From: a virus
Length of the DNA: 49,271 bases
Direction: 5' to 3' (one strand)
Virus record (IMG/VR): IMGVR_UViG_3300030328_003125
Coordinates: 2,021-51,291 of that record
Shown: positions 36,085 through 43,476 of the stretch, piece after piece
Numbering within the stretch: the stretch's first letter is position 1
Layout: every line of letters starts with the position of its first letter
Notes under the pieces: model-generated
Database searches by the model: none
What the model saw: only the letters and a program-made list of their open reading frames with translations
What the model was told of the DNA's origin: nothing
Position numbers and translations under genes: made by a program

Positions 36085-37320
36085 TTACAAATTTAAGAAA
36101 TCTCTTTTGAAGTGATTTAGGGTGTAATCTTTTTTCTTTGTAACGGCTTTATAAATTTGATGCTCAATTCCTTTACGGGCAAATATCCAATAAACTTTAT
36201 TCTTTAATCTATCCTTGGTTGTCATTCTATCTCTTGATTGCCAATAACTTGTAGCACTAAAATCTATATTGTAATAAATTAAAGCACTAGCTTTTTTCAA
36301 TGAGATACCTTCTCTTCCGCTCACAATTTGCAGGGCAATAGATTTGTCTGTAGTGTTGAATTCTTCTAAATTGGTCGTTAACGACTCTCTTCCATAAACT
36401 TCTTTTAATGCATCAAGCTCTGCAATAAACTTATAGAATATAGCTATTTTTTTATTTTCAAATTTACGTTTGATAAATTTTGCCTTAGAGTAATCTAAGA
36501 CGTTTGTAGCGCCAGACTCAAACTTAACAGTCCCTGAATACATTTGGTGAACCTTACTCATTAATTTAACCGCGGTGTCTCCTAACACAACTTCTTCTGT
36601 GCCTCGCAGCACTTTATCTTTTTGTAATTTTTTAATCCACTCGTATGTTTTTTCCTTCATATCTACAGTTAAGATTTTTTCTGTAGTTTTCACTTGAAAG
36701 CCCGCCTCTTTTTGTGTGTAAGATATAGTGTAAGGTTTTATTTTTTCTAAAATTTTCTTAGTTCCTCCGCTATAATCTCTTATATACATTATCCCTATTG
36801 GTCTAACTTGTACGTTTACATAATCATCAGAAAACCTATAAAAGTTTTTATATTGGGCAAAAGGATTAGTAGGTATCCCATAAATTTGATGATAAATCTG
36901 ACTATAACTTTCGGGTGTAGGAGTTCCTGATAACAGAATAACAAAAGGATTATGTTTTTTTAGCAACGCTTTAACCTGCTTAGCTCGTTTGCTGGGTTTG
37001 GGAAAAGCCCCCATCGTATGGGCCTCATCACATATTACCACCGTCCATTTATTTTTAGGAATTTTATGTAAGCTCTCATAATTAATCACGTGTAGGTGAT
37101 AATTAGGATTAAGCAAATCATAATCTGCTTCAATACTTGATATAGCTTTTTTTTTGGTTATAAAAAGCACACTGCCTTTTCCACCAATATCTTGTGCAAT
37201 GCTTAGGGACGTTAAAGTTTTTCCCGTTCGCACCTCCATTGCCAGATATAAAAATTTATATTGGTTTATTATTTGTAACCCGCGTGTTACAATTTCTTTC
37301 TGGTAGGGTCTGAGTTCCAT
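36085..37320 (-). CDS. SNF2/DEAH-type SF2 helicase
   Basis: A 411-residue protein with motif Q-like MELRPYQKEIV at the start, Walker A RTGKT (31-35), DEAH at 98-101, SGTPTPES (motif III), and in the C-terminal RecA-like half IVSGREGISLKKASALIYYN and YWQSRDRM (motifs V and VI). This matches the compact SNF2-related helicases of phages. Together with the neighbouring VRR-NUC nuclease it probably processes replication or recombination intermediates, or DNA during packaging. It overlaps the preceding small acidic gene by 34 bases. Confidence 0.87.
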   Translation of the reverse strand: MELRPYQKEIVTRGLQIINQYKFLYLAMEVRTGKTLTSLSIAQDIGGKGSVLFITKKKAISSIEADYDLLNPNYHLHVINYESLHKIPKNKWTVVICDEAHTMGAFPKPSKRAKQVKALLKKHNPFVILLSGTPTPESYSQIYHQIYGIPTNPFAQYKNFYRFSDDYVNVQVRPIGIMYIRDYSGGTKKILEKIKPYTISYTQKEAGFQVKTTEKILTVDMKEKTYEWIKKLQKDKVLRGTEEVVLGDTAVKLMSKVHQMYSGTVKFESGATNVLDYSKAKFIKRKFENKKIAIFYKFIAELDALKEVYGRESLTTNLEEFNTTDKSIALQIVSGREGISLKKASALIYYNIDFSATSYWQSRDRMTTKDRLKNKVYWIFARKGIEHQIYKAVTKKKDYTLNHFKRDFLNL

Positions 37321-37544
37321 TCTTTTAGTGTTTGTCTGATGTTAATACATTTTTCATATTCTTCTTCCTCTATGAAATAATCTAGCATGTTTAAAATAAA
37401 GTCTTTACTATATGGGGCAAAAGGATTATGAGCAAAGTAATAATCTTCCGACTCTATAATATCTTCTTCAGCAGCATTCTCAAATAAAACGCTGTAAGAA
37501 TTTCGCATAGCAATGTGTAATATTTCTTTGTCGCTTTTAGCCAT
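37287..37544 (-). CDS. Small acidic protein of unknown function
   Basis: An 85-residue acidic protein (EDIIESEDYYF, then FILNMLDYFIEEEEYEKCIN), mostly helical. Its start overlaps the primase-helicase stop (TAATG on the coding strand) and its end overlaps the SF2 helicase start by 34 bases, so it is translated between two replication proteins. It could be a small partner of one of them. Family not recognised. Confidence 0.58.
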   Translation of the reverse strand: MAKSDKEILHIAMRNSYSVLFENAAEEDIIESEDYYFAHNPFAPYSKDFILNMLDYFIEEEEYEKCINIRQTLKEWNSDPTRKKL

Positions 37545-39958
37545 TAAAAAGGGAGATTAGGATTAGATGGAGTAGATTGTGTTTTATATATTATCCATCT
37601 GCCGTGCATATCTCTACCTTCTTCTGGTACTACACCTTCTCTAAAAACTCCATATGCAGTAAGCCACTTATTAAACCTCGTTCTTGAAATAGTCATTTTA
37701 GATTTAGGGGCGTAGTCTGGATTCTCTTCAATAAAATCATAATACAATTCTTGTTTATATATTCGTTTATCTACTTGCAATTTAGTGTTCACTGTTTGTC
37801 CTTGTAACAAACCGCACCACTCTATAAATTCGTGTGATGTTTCTGCTGACAGCTGTCGAACTTCTAAATTTACAAATGAAGATTTTATAAGTCCTTCGTT
37901 TAGATGAAGCTGTAAACAATCCACCATATAATTATCAAAGATACACCATTCTGCATCGTCCCAATCTCCAAACATTAGCTTGTTAAATTCATCTAAAGGA
38001 GAGAAAGATTTATTGTAGTGTTGGTGTAATTCTATTTCCCATTTACGCCTTGCAAAAGAATTACCAGACCCTTTAATAGCATAGTTAGTGGTAATTGCTA
38101 TCTTCGGAGAATTTTCAAATGGAATTTTAATTGCATCTTTATTTTTCTTTTCTAAAGTTAATCCTTCTGTAACAACAGAAAACAATCTTTCAAAATCAAA
38201 ATATTTTTTTACATCATCAAAGCATAATATCTGTGTGTCAGCCGAAACTAATTGATAAGCAAAAGACCTCTCAAAGTTAAAAGATTTTCCATCTATAAAT
38301 ACCAACTTCTTCATATGGCCTAGTGCATTCATAAATAAACCTTTACCAGTTCCACCCTCTGGATTGTCCGATATAACTTCATCGTTTAAAATTACAGCTG
38401 GAGAAAAAGATAAGTTTTTATACCCATGCATTAAATAACCAATAGTACTTTCCATTGTTGATATACGTGATTGTTTCTGCCCGCATATGTTGGCAACGAA
38501 CTGCTTGTAGTCGCAATCCTTTACTTTACAAATTGTAAAAATTCTATTGATGACTTGTTCGCGCCAGACATAACCGCCTAAATCTAAATAGTCTATAGGA
38601 ACAACATCGTTTTTGGTTATTTTAACGGCACAATTTCTGTAGTATAAGTAGGCCTCATCTTTAGTGTCTTCTATAAAATATACTTCAATGGTTGATAGTA
38701 AAGACAAAAACTCTTCTTTAAAAAATCTAGTGTGGTCAGCAAAATAATTATAGATACTCATATCTTCTAACTTCAACAAAGTATCTAATACAAAATCTTT
38801 AATTTCTTTTTCTGATGTATGGTCTATAAGATTGTTTGATACTTTTACAAATACATAGTTGCGACTTCCTTCTGGGCAAAACTTGTAGTACCCGTGGTCT
38901 TCTAAAAATTGTTTAAATAGTATATGTACTATTTTAATAACACCCTTATTAGATTTAGTCCAAAAAATTTGATGCTTGTTCTCCTCATCTGCTTTTTCCA
39001 GCACAGAGTTTATTACCTCGGTATCAAATGAAGCATCTTCTAATTGACACCGAATTTCATTTTTTGGTACGCCTTGTTTGAGTTTGGTTTTTATATCACT
39101 TATCCTATCCTCATCTTCATAATACTTTGTTCCAAAGTTATGGGTATTACTATAAGCAGATTTGATAGTTCTTTTGATTTCTTCTAAATTAAAATCTTTA
39201 TTAGAATACTGCCCTAATACATATGAAGCTAAACTTTCACTAATACCATAATCATTAAAAGCAGCTGCTAAAACATAGGCATGCTGATTTCTTTGTCCTT
39301 CATTCATCGGAAATTTTTTCTCCCACCATTTCACTAATATCTCTACTATTTTATTTTCATCAGTTATAGGTATGGTAACGGGGTCAATATGTTTCTTAAC
39401 TTCTTTATACTCTACCTCTTCAATCTTATCCCACTCAGCACTATCATTATTAATATGAATTAAAGGGTCGTAACTTTCGTAACAGACACGTGAGATATTT
39501 TTAGTTGTCTTGTCAAAATAATCCGAATTAAAATATTTATCTAGTGATTGAAAATATCTTGTATGATTCTCTTTGTCCCGCGGGATTTTTATTAATACTT
39601 TTAATCCATTACCAGAGGGAGAAATAAAAACAGAAAAGACAAACTTATTTTTAGTAAGCATATCTTTATCTTTCAACATATCTTTTACCTTTCCGTAACC
39701 ATCAAAGTCTAAACAAATTAAACCGCTATGTTCAATTAAACTGGTGTCTTGTCTTTTAGTAAACGTACCAGAAAAACAAACAGCTGGTAATAATTTTTTA
39801 ATTTCATTTCTTTTGCTTTTATCTTTTTCTCTCCTAATTCTTTTGACTAAATCTTTGGAGGAGCCATTCTTAATTCTCTCTAAAATAGTGTAGGCATCGC
39901 GATGAAAAGGGGTTGTAGTTTCTTTTATGTTTTGGAATATTGTTATAGTGTGTGTCAT
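37544..39958 (-). CDS. Primase-helicase (BT4734/VirE-N-type primase with SF3-like helicase)
   Basis: An 804-residue replication protein. The N-terminal part matches the BT4734/VirE-N primase-polymerase group: GLICLDFDGYGK with LDFDG at 83-87, SVFISPSGNGLKVLIKIP, and FDKTTKNISRVCYESYDP. The C-terminal half is a SF3-like helicase: Walker A NPEGGTGKG (about 531-539), Walker B-type ILCFDDVKK, AITTNYAIKGSGNSFARRKW (sensor/Arg finger region). Such proteins prime and unwind at phage or plasmid origins. Just two bases before its ATG begin three 11-bp tandem repeats (39961-39993), which may be its operator or an origin. The VirE-N part also supports a Bacteroidota setting. Confidence 0.82.
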   Translation of the reverse strand: MTHTITIFQNIKETTTPFHRDAYTILERIKNGSSKDLVKRIRREKDKSKRNEIKKLLPAVCFSGTFTKRQDTSLIEHSGLICLDFDGYGKVKDMLKDKDMLTKNKFVFSVFISPSGNGLKVLIKIPRDKENHTRYFQSLDKYFNSDYFDKTTKNISRVCYESYDPLIHINNDSAEWDKIEEVEYKEVKKHIDPVTIPITDENKIVEILVKWWEKKFPMNEGQRNQHAYVLAAAFNDYGISESLASYVLGQYSNKDFNLEEIKRTIKSAYSNTHNFGTKYYEDEDRISDIKTKLKQGVPKNEIRCQLEDASFDTEVINSVLEKADEENKHQIFWTKSNKGVIKIVHILFKQFLEDHGYYKFCPEGSRNYVFVKVSNNLIDHTSEKEIKDFVLDTLLKLEDMSIYNYFADHTRFFKEEFLSLLSTIEVYFIEDTKDEAYLYYRNCAVKITKNDVVPIDYLDLGGYVWREQVINRIFTICKVKDCDYKQFVANICGQKQSRISTMESTIGYLMHGYKNLSFSPAVILNDEVISDNPEGGTGKGLFMNALGHMKKLVFIDGKSFNFERSFAYQLVSADTQILCFDDVKKYFDFERLFSVVTEGLTLEKKNKDAIKIPFENSPKIAITTNYAIKGSGNSFARRKWEIELHQHYNKSFSPLDEFNKLMFGDWDDAEWCIFDNYMVDCLQLHLNEGLIKSSFVNLEVRQLSAETSHEFIEWCGLLQGQTVNTKLQVDKRIYKQELYYDFIEENPDYAPKSKMTISRTRFNKWLTAYGVFREGVVPEEGRDMHGRWIIYKTQSTPSNPNLPF

Positions 39959-40188
39959 AGTATGTCGTTTATATGTCGGTTTTATGTCGTTTTTATTTTC
40001 ATAAGTTGTTGATTGTCAGTTGATATGTCGATTATGTCATATATTTACCCGCTTATAAAAAAAAGAAAAATAAATATAATATAAAATTTTATTACTCTTA
40101 TATGTTTTGGTTAAAATTAACATATCGACACACAAAAAAACATAAAAAAAGAGCCATAAGAGACTCTCTTTTTACGTTAGTTACTCAA
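39959..40188. other. Gene-free AT-rich region with tandem repeats (candidate origin/operator)
   Basis: Three tandem 11-bp units with consensus TATGTCGKTTW begin at 39961, 39972 and 39983. Two more TATGTC copies are at 40024 and 40033, and a related inverted TGTCGATATG is within 40119-40130. A very A/T-rich stretch with poly-A (about 40050-40110) follows. The exact helical-turn spacing suggests a protein array. It lies directly before the primase-helicase start and after the SSB-like gene's terminator. Confidence 0.6.
40144..40167 (-). terminator. Intrinsic terminator (leftward)
   Basis: On the minus strand AGAGTC/GGCTCT (one G-U pair) with a 6-base loop is followed by seven T. It lies just after the stop of the SSB-like gene. 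The G-U pair only works in the leftward RNA. Confidence 0.8.
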
Positions 40189-40479
40189 TTAGAATGGTAG
40201 TCCAGAATCTTTAACTGGCGCAGCAGCTACAGGAGATTCTACAGGAGATTCTACAGGAGATTCAACTTTTTTTTCTTGCTTATCACTAAGTGTTAAACCG
40301 AAAAAATGTTCTTCTTTTCCATCTGCATTAGTCCTAGTGTTTACCCAAGCAGCTATTTCTTTTTGGGTGCCATCAGGCAATGCAACAGAGCCTTTATAAT
40401 CTGGTTGTTTACTACCTTCTTCTTTGTACTTATTTTTAAATAAGTTCCCTTTATTTGGGTTGTGTTTGAAATCTGACAT
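40189..40479 (-). CDS. Putative single-stranded DNA-binding protein
   Basis: A 96-residue protein with a basic start (NPNKGNLFKNKYKEEG), a beta core (YKGSVALPDGTQKEIAAWVN ... EEHFFGLTLSD), a linker with three VESP repeats, and a C-terminal tip DSGLPF. The tip resembles the DxxxPF end by which bacterial SSB recruits partners, and the core has the GxhxLPDG/AWVN/FhGLTLS rhythm of small phage ssDNA-binding proteins. The position between the recombination genes and the primase suits this. The linker is encoded by three near-identical 12-base units. The OB fold itself is not certain. Confidence 0.6.
   Translation of the reverse strand: MSDFKHNPNKGNLFKNKYKEEGSKQPDYKGSVALPDGTQKEIAAWVNTRTNADGKEEHFFGLTLSDKQEKKVESPVESPVESPVAAAPVKDSGLPF
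40229..40264. repeat. 12-bp tandem repeat, three copies
   Basis: ACAGGAGATTCT occurs three times head to tail (last copy with one change) and encodes the VESP repeats in the linker of the SSB-like protein. Slippage could vary the linker length. Confidence 0.85.
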
Positions 40480-40582
40480 TGTTATTTATTTTTATAGTTC
40501 GTTCCAAATGATTCATTGTCTCAAAGATTAAATCTTCTTTCTCGACTTTACTATTAACGGACATTGGAACTCTAATCCACAT
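40451..40582 (-). CDS. Small protein of unknown function
   Basis: A 43-residue frame starting MWIRVPMSVNSKVEKEDLI. I start at 40582 because the longer form would overlap the 50-residue gene upstream. Its end overlaps the SSB-like start by 29 bases. It looks like a helix with charged residues. Real gene status is uncertain, but the tight packing of this operon speaks for it. Confidence 0.4.
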   Translation of the reverse strand: MWIRVPMSVNSKVEKEDLIFETMNHLERTIKINNNVRFQTQPK

Positions 40583-40592
40583 AATAGTACCT

Positions 40593-40745
40593 TTAGGCGT
40601 TCTCTTCGGAATCTTGTTCCATAAAGACCGCATAAACTTTAACACCTTTAGTTTCATTGATTAATTTTTTAGTTACCTTTTGTTTTTTTGTTGTATCCTC
40701 TTTTTGATATTTAGGATTAGTTGAATTTAATTTTCTTTTCTTCAT
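40593..40745 (-). CDS. Small lysine-rich protein
   Basis: A 50-residue protein beginning MKKRKLNSTNPKYQKEDTTK, very basic in the first 35 residues, with an acidic end (EQDSEENA). The ATG is directly adjacent to the stop of the exonuclease gene, which supports it as a translated gene. It may bind nucleic acid; no family recognised. Confidence 0.5.
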   Translation of the reverse strand: MKKRKLNSTNPKYQKEDTTKKQKVTKKLINETKGVKVYAVFMEQDSEENA

Positions 40746-41477
40746 TTATAAATCTTCATTTAAATAAAACTGTTCTATATTTTCCATACTTCCTTCAGCA
40801 AAATATTTATTATACATCTTGACTGCTCTTTCTACTTTTTGTTCGCCTCTTTCTAAAAACTCTGGAGTAGGGTTAAACTTCCCTAACACTTTAGATTCTT
40901 TACATATAACATAGAACACTAAAGGTTTTCCGAACAACTCTTGATACAAGTATGCTTGTGAGTCATAATTATATGAACGTGCTGAAAACTTAAATCGAGA
41001 AATGTCAGCAGTACTTTTGATATCAATTACACAATCATCACATACAATGTCTGCCTTTCCTTTCCACATCAAGCCTTTTATTTCTTTTATCGCTGGCTCT
41101 TCAAATTTATTTCCAGTCTTATATATAGGCATAGCAAAGTCAAAGTTTCTTAACATTGTTTCTTTTAATTGGTCGGCTAATTCTTTTTCTTTTTGTAAAA
41201 GCATTACCTCTACTTCTCTCATTTCCACTGTTTCTTTGTATAGCTTTGTATTTCTACTACTCGCATCTACAAATTCCCAGTTAGCTATTTTTTGTGGCTC
41301 CAAAATAAGTTGATGAAAATATCTTCCAAACAAAAAATTCTTGTTATCTGGCCTATCTGTTTTAAAGTTTATCGGATTGTAAAGTAAGTCGCTAATATCT
41401 GAATTAGATAAATATTTACGACCTACTCCCGAGTAATATTCTTTATCGTTTTTTAGTTGTTGTATTACTTTTTCCAT
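40746..41477 (-). CDS. PD-(D/E)XK exonuclease (RecB/RecE/YqaJ-like)
   Basis: A 243-residue nuclease. After LSNSDISDLLYNPINF and FGRYFHQLILEP it shows the catalytic core: MWKGKADIV (D143), VIDIKST (D152, K154), and the motif YDSQAYLYQELFG (Q174, Tyr), the characteristic QxxxY of RecB-family nucleases. Phages pair such an exonuclease with a single-strand annealing protein. Here the annealing-type gene lies immediately upstream and overlaps by 35 bases, giving a RecE/RecT-like or Red-like recombination pair. It would act 5'-3' on double-strand ends. Confidence 0.82.
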   Translation of the reverse strand: MEKVIQQLKNDKEYYSGVGRKYLSNSDISDLLYNPINFKTDRPDNKNFLFGRYFHQLILEPQKIANWEFVDASSRNTKLYKETVEMREVEVMLLQKEKELADQLKETMLRNFDFAMPIYKTGNKFEEPAIKEIKGLMWKGKADIVCDDCVIDIKSTADISRFKFSARSYNYDSQAYLYQELFGKPLVFYVICKESKVLGKFNPTPEFLERGEQKVERAVKMYNKYFAEGSMENIEQFYLNEDL

Positions 41478-42003
41478 TTGTTATTGCGTTTGTTATTGTT
41501 TGTTTTATTTCTTCAGTTATATTGTAGTTGTTGTCTTTTAAGAAAGCAACAATATGTTTCATATTTTTATCTTTCTTTGGTAAAGCCGCCACCCATTTTA
41601 AAAAAGCCTCGACATCTACATCTTGCACGGTAATAGTGGTTTCTACTTTCTTATTATTTAATTTATAGTTAGCAGTTTCTTCGTAGCTTGCTACTCCACT
41701 ATCTATACCAATCCCAAAACACCCTAATGCTCTACCCCATGCGCTTGTTTCTGCATTCTCTACGTAACTTCCTTTATTAATAAAGTTAGATGCTGCCTCT
41801 TCAAAAGCTGTACCCGTAGCCACTGTGAAACCAGATTCTTTTTCTATAATAGCTGCTTGAACTAATATCGTTGTACTTGTTTTTTCTAGTACAGTAGTAA
41901 CCATACCATACTTGTGTTGGTAAGTTTCTCTGAAATGTTTTAATCGGTCGTGAACCATTACATAGTCCTTCCCTTGAATATTTACTGTTTTTAATTTTGA
42001 CAT
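41443..42003 (-). CDS. Single-strand annealing protein (Erf/Rad52-like)
   Basis: A 186-residue protein. The core ATGTAFEEA ... INKGSYVENAETSAWGRALG, then CFGIGIDSGVASYEE (residues 62-110) matches the 'ENAETSAxGRALxxxG' signature of Erf-type single-strand annealing proteins. The N-terminal third is beta-rich (TTVLEKTSTTILVQAAIIEK), as in that fold. The C-terminus is a short helix and a Lys/Thr tail. It overlaps the exonuclease gene by 35 bases, the expected partner. It probably anneals complementary strands during recombination-dependent replication. Confidence 0.75.
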   Translation of the reverse strand: MSKLKTVNIQGKDYVMVHDRLKHFRETYQHKYGMVTTVLEKTSTTILVQAAIIEKESGFTVATGTAFEEAASNFINKGSYVENAETSAWGRALGCFGIGIDSGVASYEETANYKLNNKKVETTITVQDVDVEAFLKWVAALPKKDKNMKHIVAFLKDNNYNITEEIKQTITNAITNGKSNTTTKKR

Positions 42004-42007
42004 AATT

Positions 42008-42415
42008 TTATTTGTTTGATTGATTAAGTTTTTTGTTTATTTTACTATATGAATTCATTATCCTTTCTCGTGCTGCCTTTAGATTCATAATATGTTTAGC
42101 ATTCTTTCGTGTGTTTACTTCTGTTTTTATTTTGTCTTCTATCATTTCGAGTTTTCTACGATAGTTAGACAAACATAAGACAAAAACAGCAGACCGCCAA
42201 CCTTTTTGATAAAAAATTTCATACTCCTCCGTAGTTATTTCTTTATAAAAATCTCCGCCTAGAGTTGTGTTGTGAATTATAGTATCAAAATTAGTTTTGT
42301 TCTGCTCTATTCTGATTCCAGACAAAAGCCGTGCTTCAAATTCTTCCCCGTCTAAGACGGCAGAAAATTCGTCTGCCTTTGCTTGATTAAATATTTCTTT
42401 TAAAGTGTAACACAT
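42008..42415 (-). CDS. Protein of unknown function in recombination operon
   Basis: A 135-residue mostly helical protein, with LKEIFNQAKADEFSAVLDGE at the start, a middle with EITTEEYEIFYQKGW and a long basic helix (IEDKIKTEVNTRKNAKHIM and beyond). It is separated from the annealing gene by only four bases and overlaps the DnaA-like gene upstream by 16 bases. No motif recognised. Confidence 0.55.
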   Translation of the reverse strand: MCYTLKEIFNQAKADEFSAVLDGEEFEARLLSGIRIEQNKTNFDTIIHNTTLGGDFYKEITTEEYEIFYQKGWRSAVFVLCLSNYRRKLEMIEDKIKTEVNTRKNAKHIMNLKAARERIMNSYSKINKKLNQSNK

Positions 42416-42702
42416 TCTTGAATTCTGTCCGTGATGGTAATGTAATCCTCATCTTGTTGTCTTTTCTGTTTGACCACATCTATCCCGTGAAGGATTGAAG
42501 AGTGACTTATTTTGTATCCGTTTTTTGACAAGTAATCTTGAATGTAACTTAATCTTATTTGTCTTGACATACACCCGAAATATAAAATATGTCGCGCATC
42601 TACCACTTTTCTTTCTTTAGTTTTAGTAAAGAGTTTTTCTCTACTAATATCATACAGTGAGCAAACGTTGTCTGCTAGCTGATTAAATATAGGTTCTTTC
42701 AT
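42400..42702 (-). CDS. Second stand-alone DnaA domain IV-like protein
   Basis: A 100-residue protein matching DnaA domain IV along most of its length: VCSLYDISREKLFTKTKERK corresponds to the first helices with the DLxxKxRKR-like turn, VVDARHILYFGCMSRQI to the next helix, and YKISHSSILHGIDVVKQK to the signature region DHTTVLHAxxKI. No AAA+ part is present. Together with the protein at 35164 it suggests that the phage uses DnaA-like binding domains to mark its own DNA, either at an origin or at operators. It overlaps a small upstream gene by 20 bases. Confidence 0.68.
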   Translation of the reverse strand: MKEPIFNQLADNVCSLYDISREKLFTKTKERKVVDARHILYFGCMSRQIRLSYIQDYLSKNGYKISHSSILHGIDVVKQKRQQDEDYITITDRIQECVTL

Positions 42703-42838
42703 TTGAATTTTTTTTAATTATTTCTTCCCACTTCTTTTTTTCTTGGAGAATTTTCTTTAGTTCTTGTGCGTGAAAGTTTAAGTTGAAAATAATATCATCA
42801 ACGGTTCTCACTTTTTTTGGTTTGTTTTTTTGGTTCAT
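42683..42838 (-). CDS. Small helical, basic protein
   Basis: A 51-residue protein beginning MNQKNKPKKVRTVDDIIFNL, followed by an amphipathic helix (AQELKKILQEKKKWEEIIKK). Its ATG directly abuts the TAG of the upstream gene and its end overlaps the DnaA-like start by 20 bases, the dense pattern of this operon. Unknown function. Confidence 0.5.
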   Translation of the reverse strand: MNQKNKPKKVRTVDDIIFNLNFHAQELKKILQEKKKWEEIIKKNSNERTYI

Positions 42839-43027
42839 CTATCTTTGTTTAGGTGTTCTGTTGTAGGTTATGTTAGGGTAATCCCCACTATCTACATTCC
42901 ATTTAGTAATAACTTGACCTTCTAAATCAATTACTGTATATCCTTGTTTTGCTAATAATTTAATAGCGTTGTGTATTTCTTTAACCTCTAGTCGATAGCT
43001 GTCAAATATTTCATTGTGTATTGGCAT
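42839..43027 (-). CDS. Small protein of unknown function
   Basis: A 62-residue protein beginning MPIHNEIFDSYRLEVKEIHN, with AIKLLAKQGYTVIDLEGQVI further on. I start at 43027 instead of 43075 because the longer form would run through the structured element at 43050-43137. The first half is helical, the second beta-type. Family not recognised. Confidence 0.55.
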   Translation of the reverse strand: MPIHNEIFDSYRLEVKEIHNAIKLLAKQGYTVIDLEGQVITKWNVDSGDYPNITYNRTPKQR

Positions 43028-43049
43028 TTTATTAAATTTAATTGTGTTT

Positions 43050-43137
43050 AAAAAACAGAGAGAGAAACCAAACATTTAATATTAAGGTTTCTTAAACCCA
43101 TAAAGTTTTTGGGATTATTCCCGACTCCTCTCTCTGT
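43050..43137 (-). ncRNA. Structured RNA element or long-loop terminator
   Basis: A perfect 10-bp stem ACAGAGAGAG/CTCTCTCTGT (43055-43064 with 43128-43137) encloses 63 bases that can form further hairpins: AAACC/GGTTT (43065-43069 with 43086-43090) and either CCCA/TGGG (97-100 with 110-113) or GGGA/TCCC (111-114 with 119-122), which compete for the same Gs. In the leftward RNA the closing stem is followed by a T run. It may be a terminator with a branched loop, a leader regulating the 62-residue gene, or a small RNA. A tRNA is excluded because no T-loop fits. Confidence 0.5.
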
Positions 43138-43193
43138 CAAAACTACATTATGAATGAGCGGCTAATATAAGAAATGTATAAGGATTGTGCAAA

Positions 43194-43475
43194 TTATTTC
43201 TGACTTTTTAATCTTTCAATTTCAAACTCTAGATGGGCAATAGCTTTAGTTAAGCATTCTATTCCCCCATCTTCGTGCTTGACTCTTGAACGTAAGCAGT
43301 AGGTAACTGCGGTACCCACATTGTAAGAGCAGTTAAAATCTTCAACCACATATCGTGCTTGATACTTTCCTGCTCTTGTTGTATTTCCTACATAGTAGCT
43401 GGGTACTCTGTTATCTTTATCGGTAGTTGATAGGTTTCTATCAGTGTCGTACCAGTATGCGCTTTTACCTTCCAT
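43194..43475 (-). CDS. DUF3310-like protein
   Basis: A 93-residue protein. The C-terminal two thirds fit the DUF3310 pattern common in phages: YQARYVVEDFNCSYNVGTAV, TYCLRSRVKHED and ECLTKAIAHLEFEIERL, where relatives show 'Y..id.ie.f.lsy.lGna.kYl.Ra..K....dL.KA..yl..ei'. The N-terminus contains SAYWYDTDRNLSTTDKD. Function of the family is not known; it is often beside nucleotide or DNA genes. It starts one base after the next upstream gene's stop. Confidence 0.7.
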   Translation of the reverse strand: MEGKSAYWYDTDRNLSTTDKDNRVPSYYVGNTTRAGKYQARYVVEDFNCSYNVGTAVTYCLRSRVKHEDGGIECLTKAIAHLEFEIERLKSQK

Positions 43476-43476
43476 C

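Noticed and set aside
41002-41313. Plus-strand frame of 103 residues opposite the exonuclease gene
   Set aside because: The opposite strand carries the complete PD-(D/E)XK motif set; this frame is Ser/Phe/Ile-rich antisense.
42840-42847. TATCTTTG on the plus strand considered as a promoter
   Set aside because: It lies inside leftward coding sequence with no rightward gene behind it; chance occurrence in AT-rich DNA.
43028-43075. Longer start (43075) for the 62-residue protein
   Set aside because: It would place the 10-bp stem of the structured element inside the gene and add a Phe/Cys-rich N-terminus unlike the rest; the start at 43027 has an A-rich leader typical of this phage.
43055-43137. 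Structured element considered as a tRNA
   Set aside because: No GGTTCGAATCC-type T arm, no correct D arm or 7-base anticodon loop on either strand.
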